Shown: positions 6,067-11,606 of the stretch, piece by piece | How positions within the stretch are numbered: the first letter of the stretch is position 1 | Layout of the letters: each line of letters starts with the position of its first letter | Assembly (NCBI GenBank): GCA_030672255.1 | Contig: DAOVGU010000140.1 | Span: 1 to 11,927, forward strand | DNA: 11,927 nucleotides | Origin: a bacterium | GTDB taxonomy: Bacteria; Ratteibacteria; UBA8468 | Direction of reading: 5' to 3' | Position numbers and translations under genes: made by a program | Notes under the pieces: model-generated | The model's input: only the letters and a program-made list of their open reading frames with translations | Told to the model about the DNA's origin: nothing | Databases searched by the model: none

Positions 6067-7426
6067 TTTTTAAGGAGAGCTCCTTCAGTTGTTCTGCTAA
6101 AATTTCGGCAGGGGCTCCAGTCAAGGGGCAGGAGCCATCTCCCATCTTGGGAAAGGCAATTACCTCCCGGATAGATTCTGCCCCGGTCATAAGCATCAGG
6201 AGACGGTCAAGGCCCAGAGCAATTCCTCCGTGAGGAGGCGCACCATATTCTAATGCCTCTAAAAGAAAGCCAAATTTGGGAAGATAATTATCTTTAGAAA
6301 GGCCGATTAGCTTAAAAATCTTTTCCTGAAGTTCCCTCTTATGAATTCTGATACTACCTCCCCCGATCTCCTCTCCATTAAGGACAAGATCATATGCCAT
6401 TGCCCTTACCTTTAAAGGTTCTCTATCTAAAAGAGGAATGTCCTCTTTTAGGGGCAGAGTGAAGGGATGATGCTCAGGTGTCAGCCTTTTTTCCTCCTTA
6501 TTAAACTGGAATAAAGGAAACTGCTTGATCCAGACAAAACTAAAATCCGTTTTTTTCTCTTCTCGTAAATCGGGTTTATCGGTGCCATACTGAGATAAGG
6601 CCTCTTTGTGGGTAAGCCGGGGGAAAGGGAGAGAAATCTTCAGGGAAAGGGTTTTTTCAAAGAGGATGAAGAGCATCTCTTCAATAATGGAGAAAATCTC
6701 CTCCGGCTCAACAAAGCTACATTCCAGGTCAAGTTGGGTATGTTCAGGTTGCCGATCGGCGCGAAGATCCTCATCGCGAAAGCATTTAGCAATCTGAAAA
6801 TATTTATCAATTCCCGCAATCATCAGCAGTTGCTTAAAGAGCTGAGGAGATTGAGGCAAAGCAAAGAAATTTCCCGGGGAGAGTCTACTGGGAACCAGAT
6901 AGTCCCGGGCGCCTTCGGGGGTACTCTTGGTAAGGATAGGAGTTTCTATCTCTAAAAAACTTTTTTGGTCTAAATAGTCCCGGATCAATTTAACCAGTCG
7001 ATGTCTCAAAATAAGTCTCTCCTGCATTATTGGTCGCCTCAGGTCAAGATAACGATGGGCAAGACGCAATTCCTCGGGGACCTTTGATTTTCCCGAAATT
7101 TCAAATGGCAGCTCTTTACTCCTGTTGAGAAGAGAAAATTTTTCTATCAGCACTTCTATCTCACCGGTTGCTAATCTCTTATTAATGGTACCTTTGGGTC
7201 TCTCTTTTACCTTCCCGATGATACCAATCAAATCCTCGCTATGCAAGGATTTGGCGGAAGGAAGAACCTTAGGGTCAAAGAGAATCTGGGTAATACCATA
7301 GCGGTCTCTGAGGTCAATGAAGAGAAGTCCTCCATGGTCCCGCCTGATATTCACCCAGCCAATTAAAACTACATTCCTGCCTAAATCACTCTTGCGTAGC
7401 TCTCCACAGGTATGGGTTCTTTTCAT
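6044..7426 (-). CDS. aspS: Aspartyl-tRNA synthetase lacking the GAD insertion
   Basis: This class II synthetase charges tRNA-Asp. The N-terminal OB anticodon-binding domain includes WVNIRRDHGGLLFIDLRD at 24-41. The catalytic core has QSPQ (192-195), motif 2 FRDEDLRADRQPEHTQLD (216-233), and motif 3 GIALGLDRLLMLM (401-413). These are bacterial-type signatures, yet the protein is only 460 residues; bacterial AspRS is usually about 580-600. The missing part is the GAD domain: YGTDKPDLR (280-288) runs within a few residues to DFSFVWIKQFPLFQF (294-308). H31 after RRD resembles AspRSs that also charge tRNA-Asn, a tentative hint of a non-discriminating enzyme. The start overlaps the hisS stop as ATGA. 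Confidence 0.95.
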   Translation of the reverse strand: MKRTHTCGELRKSDLGRNVVLIGWVNIRRDHGGLLFIDLRDRYGITQILFDPKVLPSAKSLHSEDLIGIIGKVKERPKGTINKRLATGEIEVLIEKFSLLNRSKELPFEISGKSKVPEELRLAHRYLDLRRPIMQERLILRHRLVKLIRDYLDQKSFLEIETPILTKSTPEGARDYLVPSRLSPGNFFALPQSPQLFKQLLMIAGIDKYFQIAKCFRDEDLRADRQPEHTQLDLECSFVEPEEIFSIIEEMLFILFEKTLSLKISLPFPRLTHKEALSQYGTDKPDLREEKKTDFSFVWIKQFPLFQFNKEEKRLTPEHHPFTLPLKEDIPLLDREPLKVRAMAYDLVLNGEEIGGGSIRIHKRELQEKIFKLIGLSKDNYLPKFGFLLEALEYGAPPHGGIALGLDRLLMLMTGAESIREVIAFPKMGDGSCPLTGAPAEILAEQLKELSLKIDKKKIP

Positions 7427-8670
7427 ATCTTGTCTTTAATCTTTTCTATCAAATTCTCTTTTTTTACTGCGGTCTGGCTGGAGTCCTTCATATCACGCAG
7501 GATCACCGTACCTTTTTCAAACTCTTCGGGACCGATAATGAGGACAAATTTACTGCCCAATCTATCTGCCTGATGAAGCTGGCTTTTTAAACTTCTTGCT
7601 TTGTAATTTACTATTAGGGGAATTTTATTTCTTCTTAATCTCTGAGCCAATTTCATTACTTCTTTTAAAATCCTCTCCTCTCCCAAAAAGGCAAGATAGA
7701 GAGGTGACTTTTTCTTCTCAGAACTATCTAAATTTGCGATAAGTCGTTCCACGCCAATGGCAAAACCAATCGCCGGCGTCTTTCTTCCCCCCAATTCCTC
7801 GATTAAATTATCGTATCTACCACCGGCGGCAATCGCTATCCCCCTTTCCAATTCTGGCAAAAAGAGCTCAAAGACCGTCCTCGTATAGTAGTCCAGGCCC
7901 CGAACTAAATGAGGATTAAGTGAATAGGGAATCTTGAGGTGATGAAGATAATCTTTAACCTTTTCAAAGTGGAGAGAGCAATCTTCGCAGAGATAGTCGG
8001 TTATCTTCGGTGCTTTTTCAATAGCAGAGCGACAAATTTTATTCTTACAGTCTAAAATCCTTAAGACATTCTTTTGCTTTCTGGCTTCGCAGTCTTCACA
8101 GAGAGAGGTTCCTTTTAGATAATCGAAAAGGGCTTTACTATATTTTTCCTTACAAATGGAGCAACCCAATGAATTTAATTGAATCTCAAAATCCTTTAAC
8201 TTCCATCTCTGAAAGAGCTCGCTTAAAAGAAGAATTATTTCGCAATCTGCCCCTGGATGCTCAACCCCAAAAAGCTCTACCCCAATCTGGTAGAACTGGC
8301 GAAATCTTCCCTTCTGGGGCCGATCATAGCGAAACATAGGGCCTAAATAATAAAATCTTTTTGGCAACTGCTCTTCTCCTTTCTCCAAATAGGCACGAAT
8401 GGCCGATGCGGTTGCCTCGGGCCTTAAGGTAAGGGAGCGACCTTTTTTATCCTTGAAGGTATACATCTGCTTTTCCACAATATCGGTAAATTTTCCGATG
8501 GAGCGGGAAAAAAGTTCTGTTGGTTCAAAGATGGGTGTTCTGATCTCAGAAAAACCATACTCTTCGAAGGCATCCCTTGCTATCTGCTCTGCCCATTGCC
8601 ATCTTGTCAACTCTTCAGGGAAAAGGTCATATGTGCCTCGCGGCCTATTTATTTTTGTCATATGCTCCAT
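7423..8670 (-). CDS. hisS: Histidyl-tRNA synthetase
   Basis: This class II synthetase charges tRNA-His and is 415 residues. Visible motifs are RPRGTYDLFPEE near the start, TLRPEATASAIRAY at 81-94, motif 2 FRYDRPQKGRFRQF (113-126), HisA RGLDYYTRTVFE (257-268) and HisB GGRYDNLIEELGG (283-295). An insertion domain carries paired cysteines (170/173, 191/194, 208/213, 228/231), as seen in many bacterial HisRSs. It forms a two-gene unit with aspS (4-nt overlap), a common pairing. The start is uncertain: ATG at 8670, or ATG at 8661, which gives the more typical MTKINRPRGTYD. The upstream repeat ends 3 nt before 8670, leaving no proper Shine-Dalgarno for either. Confidence 0.96.
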   Translation of the reverse strand: MEHMTKINRPRGTYDLFPEELTRWQWAEQIARDAFEEYGFSEIRTPIFEPTELFSRSIGKFTDIVEKQMYTFKDKKGRSLTLRPEATASAIRAYLEKGEEQLPKRFYYLGPMFRYDRPQKGRFRQFYQIGVELFGVEHPGADCEIILLLSELFQRWKLKDFEIQLNSLGCSICKEKYSKALFDYLKGTSLCEDCEARKQKNVLRILDCKNKICRSAIEKAPKITDYLCEDCSLHFEKVKDYLHHLKIPYSLNPHLVRGLDYYTRTVFELFLPELERGIAIAAGGRYDNLIEELGGRKTPAIGFAIGVERLIANLDSSEKKKSPLYLAFLGEERILKEVMKLAQRLRRNKIPLIVNYKARSLKSQLHQADRLGSKFVLIIGPEEFEKGTVILRDMKDSSQTAVKKENLIEKIKDKI

Positions 8671-8673
8671 CTT

Positions 8674-8710
8674 GTCATTCCGACCCCGTATTTAATACGG
8701 GGGAGGAATC
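8674..8710 (+). repeat. Modular palindromic element, type B (ATTCC stem, CCCCGTATT core)
   Basis: GTC, stem ATTCC (8677-8681), GA, 19-bp core CCCCGTATTTAATACGGGG (8684-8702), GA, complementary stem GGAAT (8705-8709), C. The core is identical to the one at 4061-4079 except for the central base, while both sides of the stem have changed together. It lies in the hisS leader and ends 3 nt from the upstream hisS ATG. Confidence 0.85.
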
Positions 8711-8731
8711 TCTCTTTTCAAAGAAGTTAGG

Positions 8732-8767
8732 GATTGCCACGTCCGCCTGAGGCGGACTCGCAACGAC
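8732..8767 (-). repeat. Modular palindromic element, type B (TCCGCC core)
   Basis: On the minus strand: GTC, GTTGC, GA, then core GTCCGCCTCAGGCGGAC (8757-8741, two perfect 8-bp arms around one base), GTG, GCAAT, C. The outer stem has one G-T wobble. Just beyond it, AACGAC/GTCGTT (8762-8776, loop TTT) forms a further small hairpin overlapping its end. The same core type is at 11269-11283. Confidence 0.8.
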
Positions 8768-8775
8768 TTTGTCGT

Positions 8776-8804
8776 TTGCATTCTGATATAGAATGCATTA
8801 TTAT
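8776..8804 (+). promoter_or_regulatory. Candidate promoter for the acyltransferase gene
   Basis: TTGCAT (8776-8781) as -35, a 17-nt spacer, and TATTAT (8799-8804) as -10, five of six to consensus. Transcription would begin about 11 nt before the ATG at 8823, leaving no room for a Shine-Dalgarno, and none is visible. A dyad overlaps the -35 and spacer. Confidence 0.5.
8777..8797. promoter_or_regulatory. Perfect 8-bp dyad in a divergent promoter region
   Basis: TGCATTCT (8777-8784) and AGAATGCA (8790-8797) flank a 5-bp GATAT. The dyad sits between and partly over the two candidate divergent promoters, where an operator would be placed. It could equally be the edge of the neighbouring palindromic repeats, which fill this region. 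No regulator gene is present in the window. Confidence 0.4.
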
Positions 8805-8810
8805 AACATA
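8800..8810 (-). promoter_or_regulatory. Extended -10 promoter for hisS-aspS
   Basis: The minus strand reads TATGTTATAAT, a perfect extended -10 (TRTGNTATAAT). No good -35 is seen, which extended -10 promoters can lack. Transcription would start near 8793 and give a leader of about 120 nt made of type B repeats. The box overlaps the candidate -10 of the divergent gene. Confidence 0.5.
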
Positions 8811-8822
8811 TCTCTTTCAATT

Positions 8823-9716
8823 ATGAAAAGACCAAAAAGATTAATTCGCGAACTTGTCTATCTTCTGACGCGGCTGAGTGCTCTTGTTGTTTCTCTATCC
8901 CCATCCTGGTTTTATTCTCTCTTTTCTAAGATTCTGTCACATTTTGGCTATCTTTTCCTGGCTCGATCCCGAAACAGGGTTCTTTCCAATCTAAGGATTG
9001 CACTGGGAAAAGAAAGGAGTGAAAGAGAACTTTCTCGAATTGCCAAGAAACAATTCGCCCATATCTATCTGGGCTTTTGCGAAATGATTAAAGCAATGAA
9101 ATTCTCTAAAGAAAAATTCTTAAGGGTGGCCAAGATTGAGGGGGAAGAACATCTGAAAACTGCATTGAAAAAGGGAAAGGGGGTGGTTGGAGTCTGTGCC
9201 CATTTTGGAAATTTTCCTTTGATGCTGTCCAGACTTTCATCCGCCGGTTATCCCACCAATACGATGATTAGAGAACAAAGCAATCAGGGAATGGAGAAAT
9301 ACTTTCAGGAATTAAGAAGAAAATTAAAAATTACCTGGATACCAAAGTATCCTCTCTCTGATTCTCTCAGAGAGTCAATGAAATGGCTTAAAAAAAATGG
9401 TCTCCTCTGTGTGCTTATGGATCAGCATTCAGGAAAAGGGGTTAGTGTGGACTTCTTCGGCCGTCAGATCCAGGCGGCCATCGGGGCGGCAACCTTTGCG
9501 CGCCGGATGAGCTCAGAGGCTTTACCCATCTTTTCCCTCAGGAATCCTGATGGCACTCATCGCATCATAATTAAAGAGCCTATAAAATTGGTAAGAACAG
9601 AGGATGTGCGCAAGGATATCAGGGAAAATACAGCCTGCTTTATGAAGATTATTGAATCCTTTATCCGGAAGTATCCGGAGCAGTGGTTTGGCTGGCTGCA
9701 CCGAAGGTTTCGCTAA
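8823..9716 (+). CDS. LpxL/HtrB-family lipid acyltransferase with altered catalytic motif
   Basis: This 297-residue membrane-associated protein belongs to the lysophospholipid/lipid A acyltransferase family, which adds secondary acyl chains during lipid A synthesis. Visible parts are a hydrophobic N-terminal region (about 11-47), RNRVLSNLRIALG (50-62), the active-site block GVCAHFGNFPLM (123-134), DQHSGKGVSVDFFGR (200-214), an aligned GAATFARR segment, and the C-terminal YPEQWFGWLHRRFR. The family motif H-x4-D/E is here H127-FGNF-P132: the acidic partner is proline. The ATG at 8823 is chosen because the in-frame ATG at 8793 lies upstream of the candidate -10. Its TAA stop interlocks with the M23 gene stop. 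The exact substrate cannot be told; the altered motif may mark a subfamily with different chemistry. Confidence 0.88.
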   Translation: MKRPKRLIRELVYLLTRLSALVVSLSPSWFYSLFSKILSHFGYLFLARSRNRVLSNLRIALGKERSERELSRIAKKQFAHIYLGFCEMIKAMKFSKEKFLRVAKIEGEEHLKTALKKGKGVVGVCAHFGNFPLMLSRLSSAGYPTNTMIREQSNQGMEKYFQELRRKLKITWIPKYPLSDSLRESMKWLKKNGLLCVLMDQHSGKGVSVDFFGRQIQAAIGAATFARRMSSEALPIFSLRNPDGTHRIIIKEPIKLVRTEDVRKDIRENTACFMKIIESFIRKYPEQWFGWLHRRFR

Positions 9717-10909
9717 ATTTGAGCTAACCGGAAGAGACATTCCTCCTTTATTTTATCAAATAATGTTTTGTATTTAGGATCGAGGGATTTAGCCGGAGGT
9801 AATTTTAACCTTAAGAAATTAACGAACCTTCCATTTCTGAGGACTCTGAAGTCAAGGTGGGCTCCGGTAGATAGGCCACTTGAGCCAACATAGCCAATTA
9901 CCTGACCCTGCTTTACCCTTTTTCCCTTTTTGATTCTTCTTCCATAGCGGGAGAGATGGCCATAGGTTGTATAATAACTTCCGGAATGCTTAATCTTCAC
10001 AAACCTTCCATAACCTCCTTTCCAGCCAGCATAGACGACTACGCCATCTCCGATGGTGGAAACTGGAGTACCAACTGGAGCCGCATAGTCAATCCCTAAA
10101 TGGGGTCGGTAGTATTTCAAAATAGGATGAAATCTCCGGTAGGAAAAATAGGAGCTGATGCGCCGGTAATGCAAGGGAGAGCGCAAGAAAATCTTCCTCA
10201 AGGATTTCCCTTCCGTGGTGTAATAATCTCTCCGACCACTCGCACTCGTATCTTCAAAGAAGATAGCGGTATGAGTCTTTCTGATATTCTCATATTGAGC
10301 CGCCAGAATCCTGCCCTCCAAAAGAGGCTTTTCATCCTTCTGATATCGTTTCCAGATGAACTTAAAGCGATCTCCTTTCCGAGGTTCAGTCAAAAAATCT
10401 ATCTGCCAAGCGAAGATATCGGCAAACCTCATAATAAGATCAGGAGTAAGATTTTTTTTGAGCATACTTTCATAGAGAGAGCTTTCTATTTCTCCCTTCA
10501 CTCCCACGACTACCTCTTCTGCCTCAACCTTCCTCTGAAAGGCAACTAATCCACCCGATTCTTCGCTTTCTATAAGATAAAAATCGAGCGGGGATGTCCA
10601 GTAGCGAAGGCTTTTAAATTTGCCGGAGGCACGGGTAATTTCATACCTGTCATCAGGATGGCATTTGCGAAAATTAAAAATTGGTTTTAAAACCTCTCCG
10701 AGGAGAAAGATCTCCTTTTGGGAAAAACCTTCCTTCTTTAAGGAAGCCCGCAGAAAACCTCCTTTGCCAAGGGTTCCCGATGAAACCTCCTCTTGAAGAG
10801 GTTGGTCTGTGAGAGTCTGCGATTTCAAATAGATTTTTAAATAGAGAGGAAGAACTATCCCGGTAATCAAAATAAGAAGAAAGATTGTCTTTAAGAAATT
10901 ATTCCTCAT
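9713..10909 (-). CDS. Membrane-anchored M23 family peptidase (MepM-like)
   Basis: This 398-residue envelope protein is likely a peptidoglycan hydrolase or regulator. It has one N-terminal membrane segment (about 8-28), a central region like the N-terminal domains of MepM/YebA and Csd3 proteins (about 140-240), and a C-terminal LytM domain. The LytM domain has H270-x3-D274 in RPHLGIDYAAPVGTPV, the YGHL histidine H318, and GLSTGAHLDFRV. The last motif is normally H-L-H; here the second histidine, a zinc ligand, is D353. Aspartate can bind zinc and such variants occur in some subfamilies, so activity is plausible but unproven. GGTGA 5 nt before the ATG acts as the ribosome-binding site. It is convergent with the acyltransferase gene; the stop codons overlap. 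Confidence 0.92.
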   Translation of the reverse strand: MRNNFLKTIFLLILITGIVLPLYLKIYLKSQTLTDQPLQEEVSSGTLGKGGFLRASLKKEGFSQKEIFLLGEVLKPIFNFRKCHPDDRYEITRASGKFKSLRYWTSPLDFYLIESEESGGLVAFQRKVEAEEVVVGVKGEIESSLYESMLKKNLTPDLIMRFADIFAWQIDFLTEPRKGDRFKFIWKRYQKDEKPLLEGRILAAQYENIRKTHTAIFFEDTSASGRRDYYTTEGKSLRKIFLRSPLHYRRISSYFSYRRFHPILKYYRPHLGIDYAAPVGTPVSTIGDGVVVYAGWKGGYGRFVKIKHSGSYYTTYGHLSRYGRRIKKGKRVKQGQVIGYVGSSGLSTGAHLDFRVLRNGRFVNFLRLKLPPAKSLDPKYKTLFDKIKEECLFRLAQI

Positions 10910-10930
10910 TTTTTCACCAAGGCGAGAAAA

Positions 10931-11068
10931 GTTTCTGTAGCGGCCTTGTTAGCGACGAGCGGGCACGGTGTCCGCCATTGTTCATTGGCGGACGAGCGAG
11001 GAGCAACGAGAGCGAAATCAGCCTCGCTGGGGCTGATGAGCGTGCCGCCGAAGAAACTTTCCGAACCT
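10931..11068. repeat. Large palindromic element, type A, copy 3
   Basis: This lies between the divergent M23 and rpmH genes. End arms are GTTTCT (10931-10936) with AGAAAC (11052-11057) and GCGGC (10940-10944) with GCCGC (11044-11048). Inside are hairpin GTCCGCC/GGCGGAC (10970-10993, 10-nt loop) and hairpin ATCAGCC/GGCTGAT with loop TCGCTGG (11017-11037). Between the two hairpins, GACGAGCGAGGAGCAACGAG and AGCGAA are identical to copy 2. The loop of the second hairpin is conserved while the stem differs from copy 2 at several pairs, all compensated. Confidence 0.85.
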
Positions 11069-11085
11069 ACTTATTTTACCATGTA

Positions 11086-11114
11086 TTGATTTTTCTTTCC
11101 AAATCGTTTATACT
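11086..11114 (+). promoter_or_regulatory. Sigma70-type promoter for rpmH
   Basis: TTGATT (11086-11091), a 17-nt spacer, and TATACT (11109-11114), five of six to the -10 consensus. Nine bases separate the -10 from the rpmH ATG, which predicts a leader of only a few nucleotides. No Shine-Dalgarno is visible. Confidence 0.75.
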
Positions 11115-11123
11115 TCTTTTATT

Positions 11124-11258
11124 ATGAGTATTACCTATCACCCGCATAATCGCAAAAGAAAACGAACCCATGGTTTCTTAAAGAGAATGCGCAGTAAAGG
11201 AGGCAAAAGAATCATCAATGCCCGCCGGAGAAAAGGGCGGAAGAGACTTACCCCTTGA
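11124..11258 (+). CDS. rpmH: 50S ribosomal protein L34
   Basis: This 44-residue, extremely basic large-subunit protein has the signature NRKRKRTHGFLKRM in the middle and GGKRIINARRRKGRKRLTP at the end, at normal length. The first residues, MSITYHPH, differ from the common MKRTYQP. It follows a strong near-leaderless promoter and has no Shine-Dalgarno. The gene normally downstream, rnpA (RNase P protein), is not there: a type B repeat begins at the base after the stop codon and yidD follows. Confidence 0.97.
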   Translation: MSITYHPHNRKRKRTHGFLKRMRSKGGKRIINARRRKGRKRLTP

Positions 11259-11294
11259 GATTGCCACATCCGCCTCAGGCGGACTCGCAATGAC
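11259..11294 (-). repeat. Modular palindromic element, type B, between rpmH and yidD
   Basis: On the minus strand: GTC, stem ATTGC, GA, core TCCGCCTGAGGCGGA (11283-11269, 7-bp arms around one base), then GCAAT (11264-11260) and C. It starts at the base after the rpmH stop and its end contains an in-frame ATG (11290) that could serve as an alternative yidD start. Confidence 0.8.
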
Positions 11295-11301
11295 ACAGAA
11301 A

Positions 11302-11517
11302 ATGAAGGAGACATTGCTTTTTTTAATTAAATTATATAGGATTTTCATCTCCCCTCTCCTTCCTCCTCATTGCCGATTTTATCCTTCCTGCTCCCTCTAT
11401 GCGACAGAGGCGCTGAGAAGATTTGGACCGGGAAAAGGATTTCTTCTGACTTTAAAAAGATTAAGTAGATGCCATCCCTTCTTCCCTGGAGGTTACGACC
11501 CTGTACCAGAGAAATGA
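11302..11517 (+). CDS. yidD: Membrane protein insertion efficiency factor YidD
   Basis: This 71-residue protein is thought to help insertion of membrane proteins alongside YidC. Landmarks are FLIKLYRIFISPLLPPHCRF, YPSCSLYATEALRRFG, and the C-terminal RLSRCHPFFPGGYDPVP, with the three family cysteines. The open frame extends far upstream, but homologs start MKxxLxxLIxxYR, which fits the ATG at 11302. An alternative in-frame ATG at 11290 lies inside the preceding repeat, where GGCGGA might act as a makeshift ribosome-binding site. It sits between rpmH and yidC as usual except that rnpA is missing. Confidence 0.95.
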   Translation: MKETLLFLIKLYRIFISPLLPPHCRFYPSCSLYATEALRRFGPGKGFLLTLKRLSRCHPFFPGGYDPVPEK

Positions 11518-11525
11518 CACGAAGT

Positions 11526-11562
11526 GTCACCCTGACCCCGTATTGAATACGGGGGAAGGGTC
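11526..11562 (+). repeat. Modular palindromic element, type B (ACCCT stem, CCCCGTATT core)
   Basis: GTC, stem ACCCT (11529-11533), GA, 19-bp core CCCCGTATTGAATACGGGG (11536-11554), GA, complementary stem AGGGT (11557-11561), C. It is the third copy of the core, with a third, fully compensated outer stem. A small TGACAC/GTGTCA hairpin (11515-11529) spans the yidD stop codon beside it. Confidence 0.85.
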
Positions 11563-11570
11563 TTGTATGA

Positions 11571-11595
11571 GATTCTTCGCTTTACTCAGAATGAC
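11571..11595 (-). repeat. Modular palindromic element, type B (ATTCT stem)
   Basis: On the minus strand: GTC, ATTCT, GA, short core GTAAAGCGA, AGAAT, C. This is a fourth stem sequence in the same frame. It ends 11 nt before the yidC ATG and lies head to head with the element at 11526-11562, so the whole yidD-yidC gap is repeat sequence. Confidence 0.7.
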
Positions 11596-11606
11596 CGAAT
11601 TAAGAA

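Noticed and set aside
8671..8793. T-box or other riboswitch in the hisS leader
   Set aside because: The leader is explained by two type B palindromes; no T-box sequence or specifier loop pattern is visible.
9713..9716. Tail-to-tail overlap of the acyltransferase and M23 stop codons
   Set aside because: Interlocked stops (TAA on plus, TAG on minus) are unremarkable in compact genomes; no terminator is visible but that alone is not notable.
10910..11123. Replication origin next to rpmH
   Set aside because: rpmH is often near oriC with dnaA divergent, but the divergent gene here is an M23 peptidase, no DnaA box cluster is seen, and the gap is a type A repeat.
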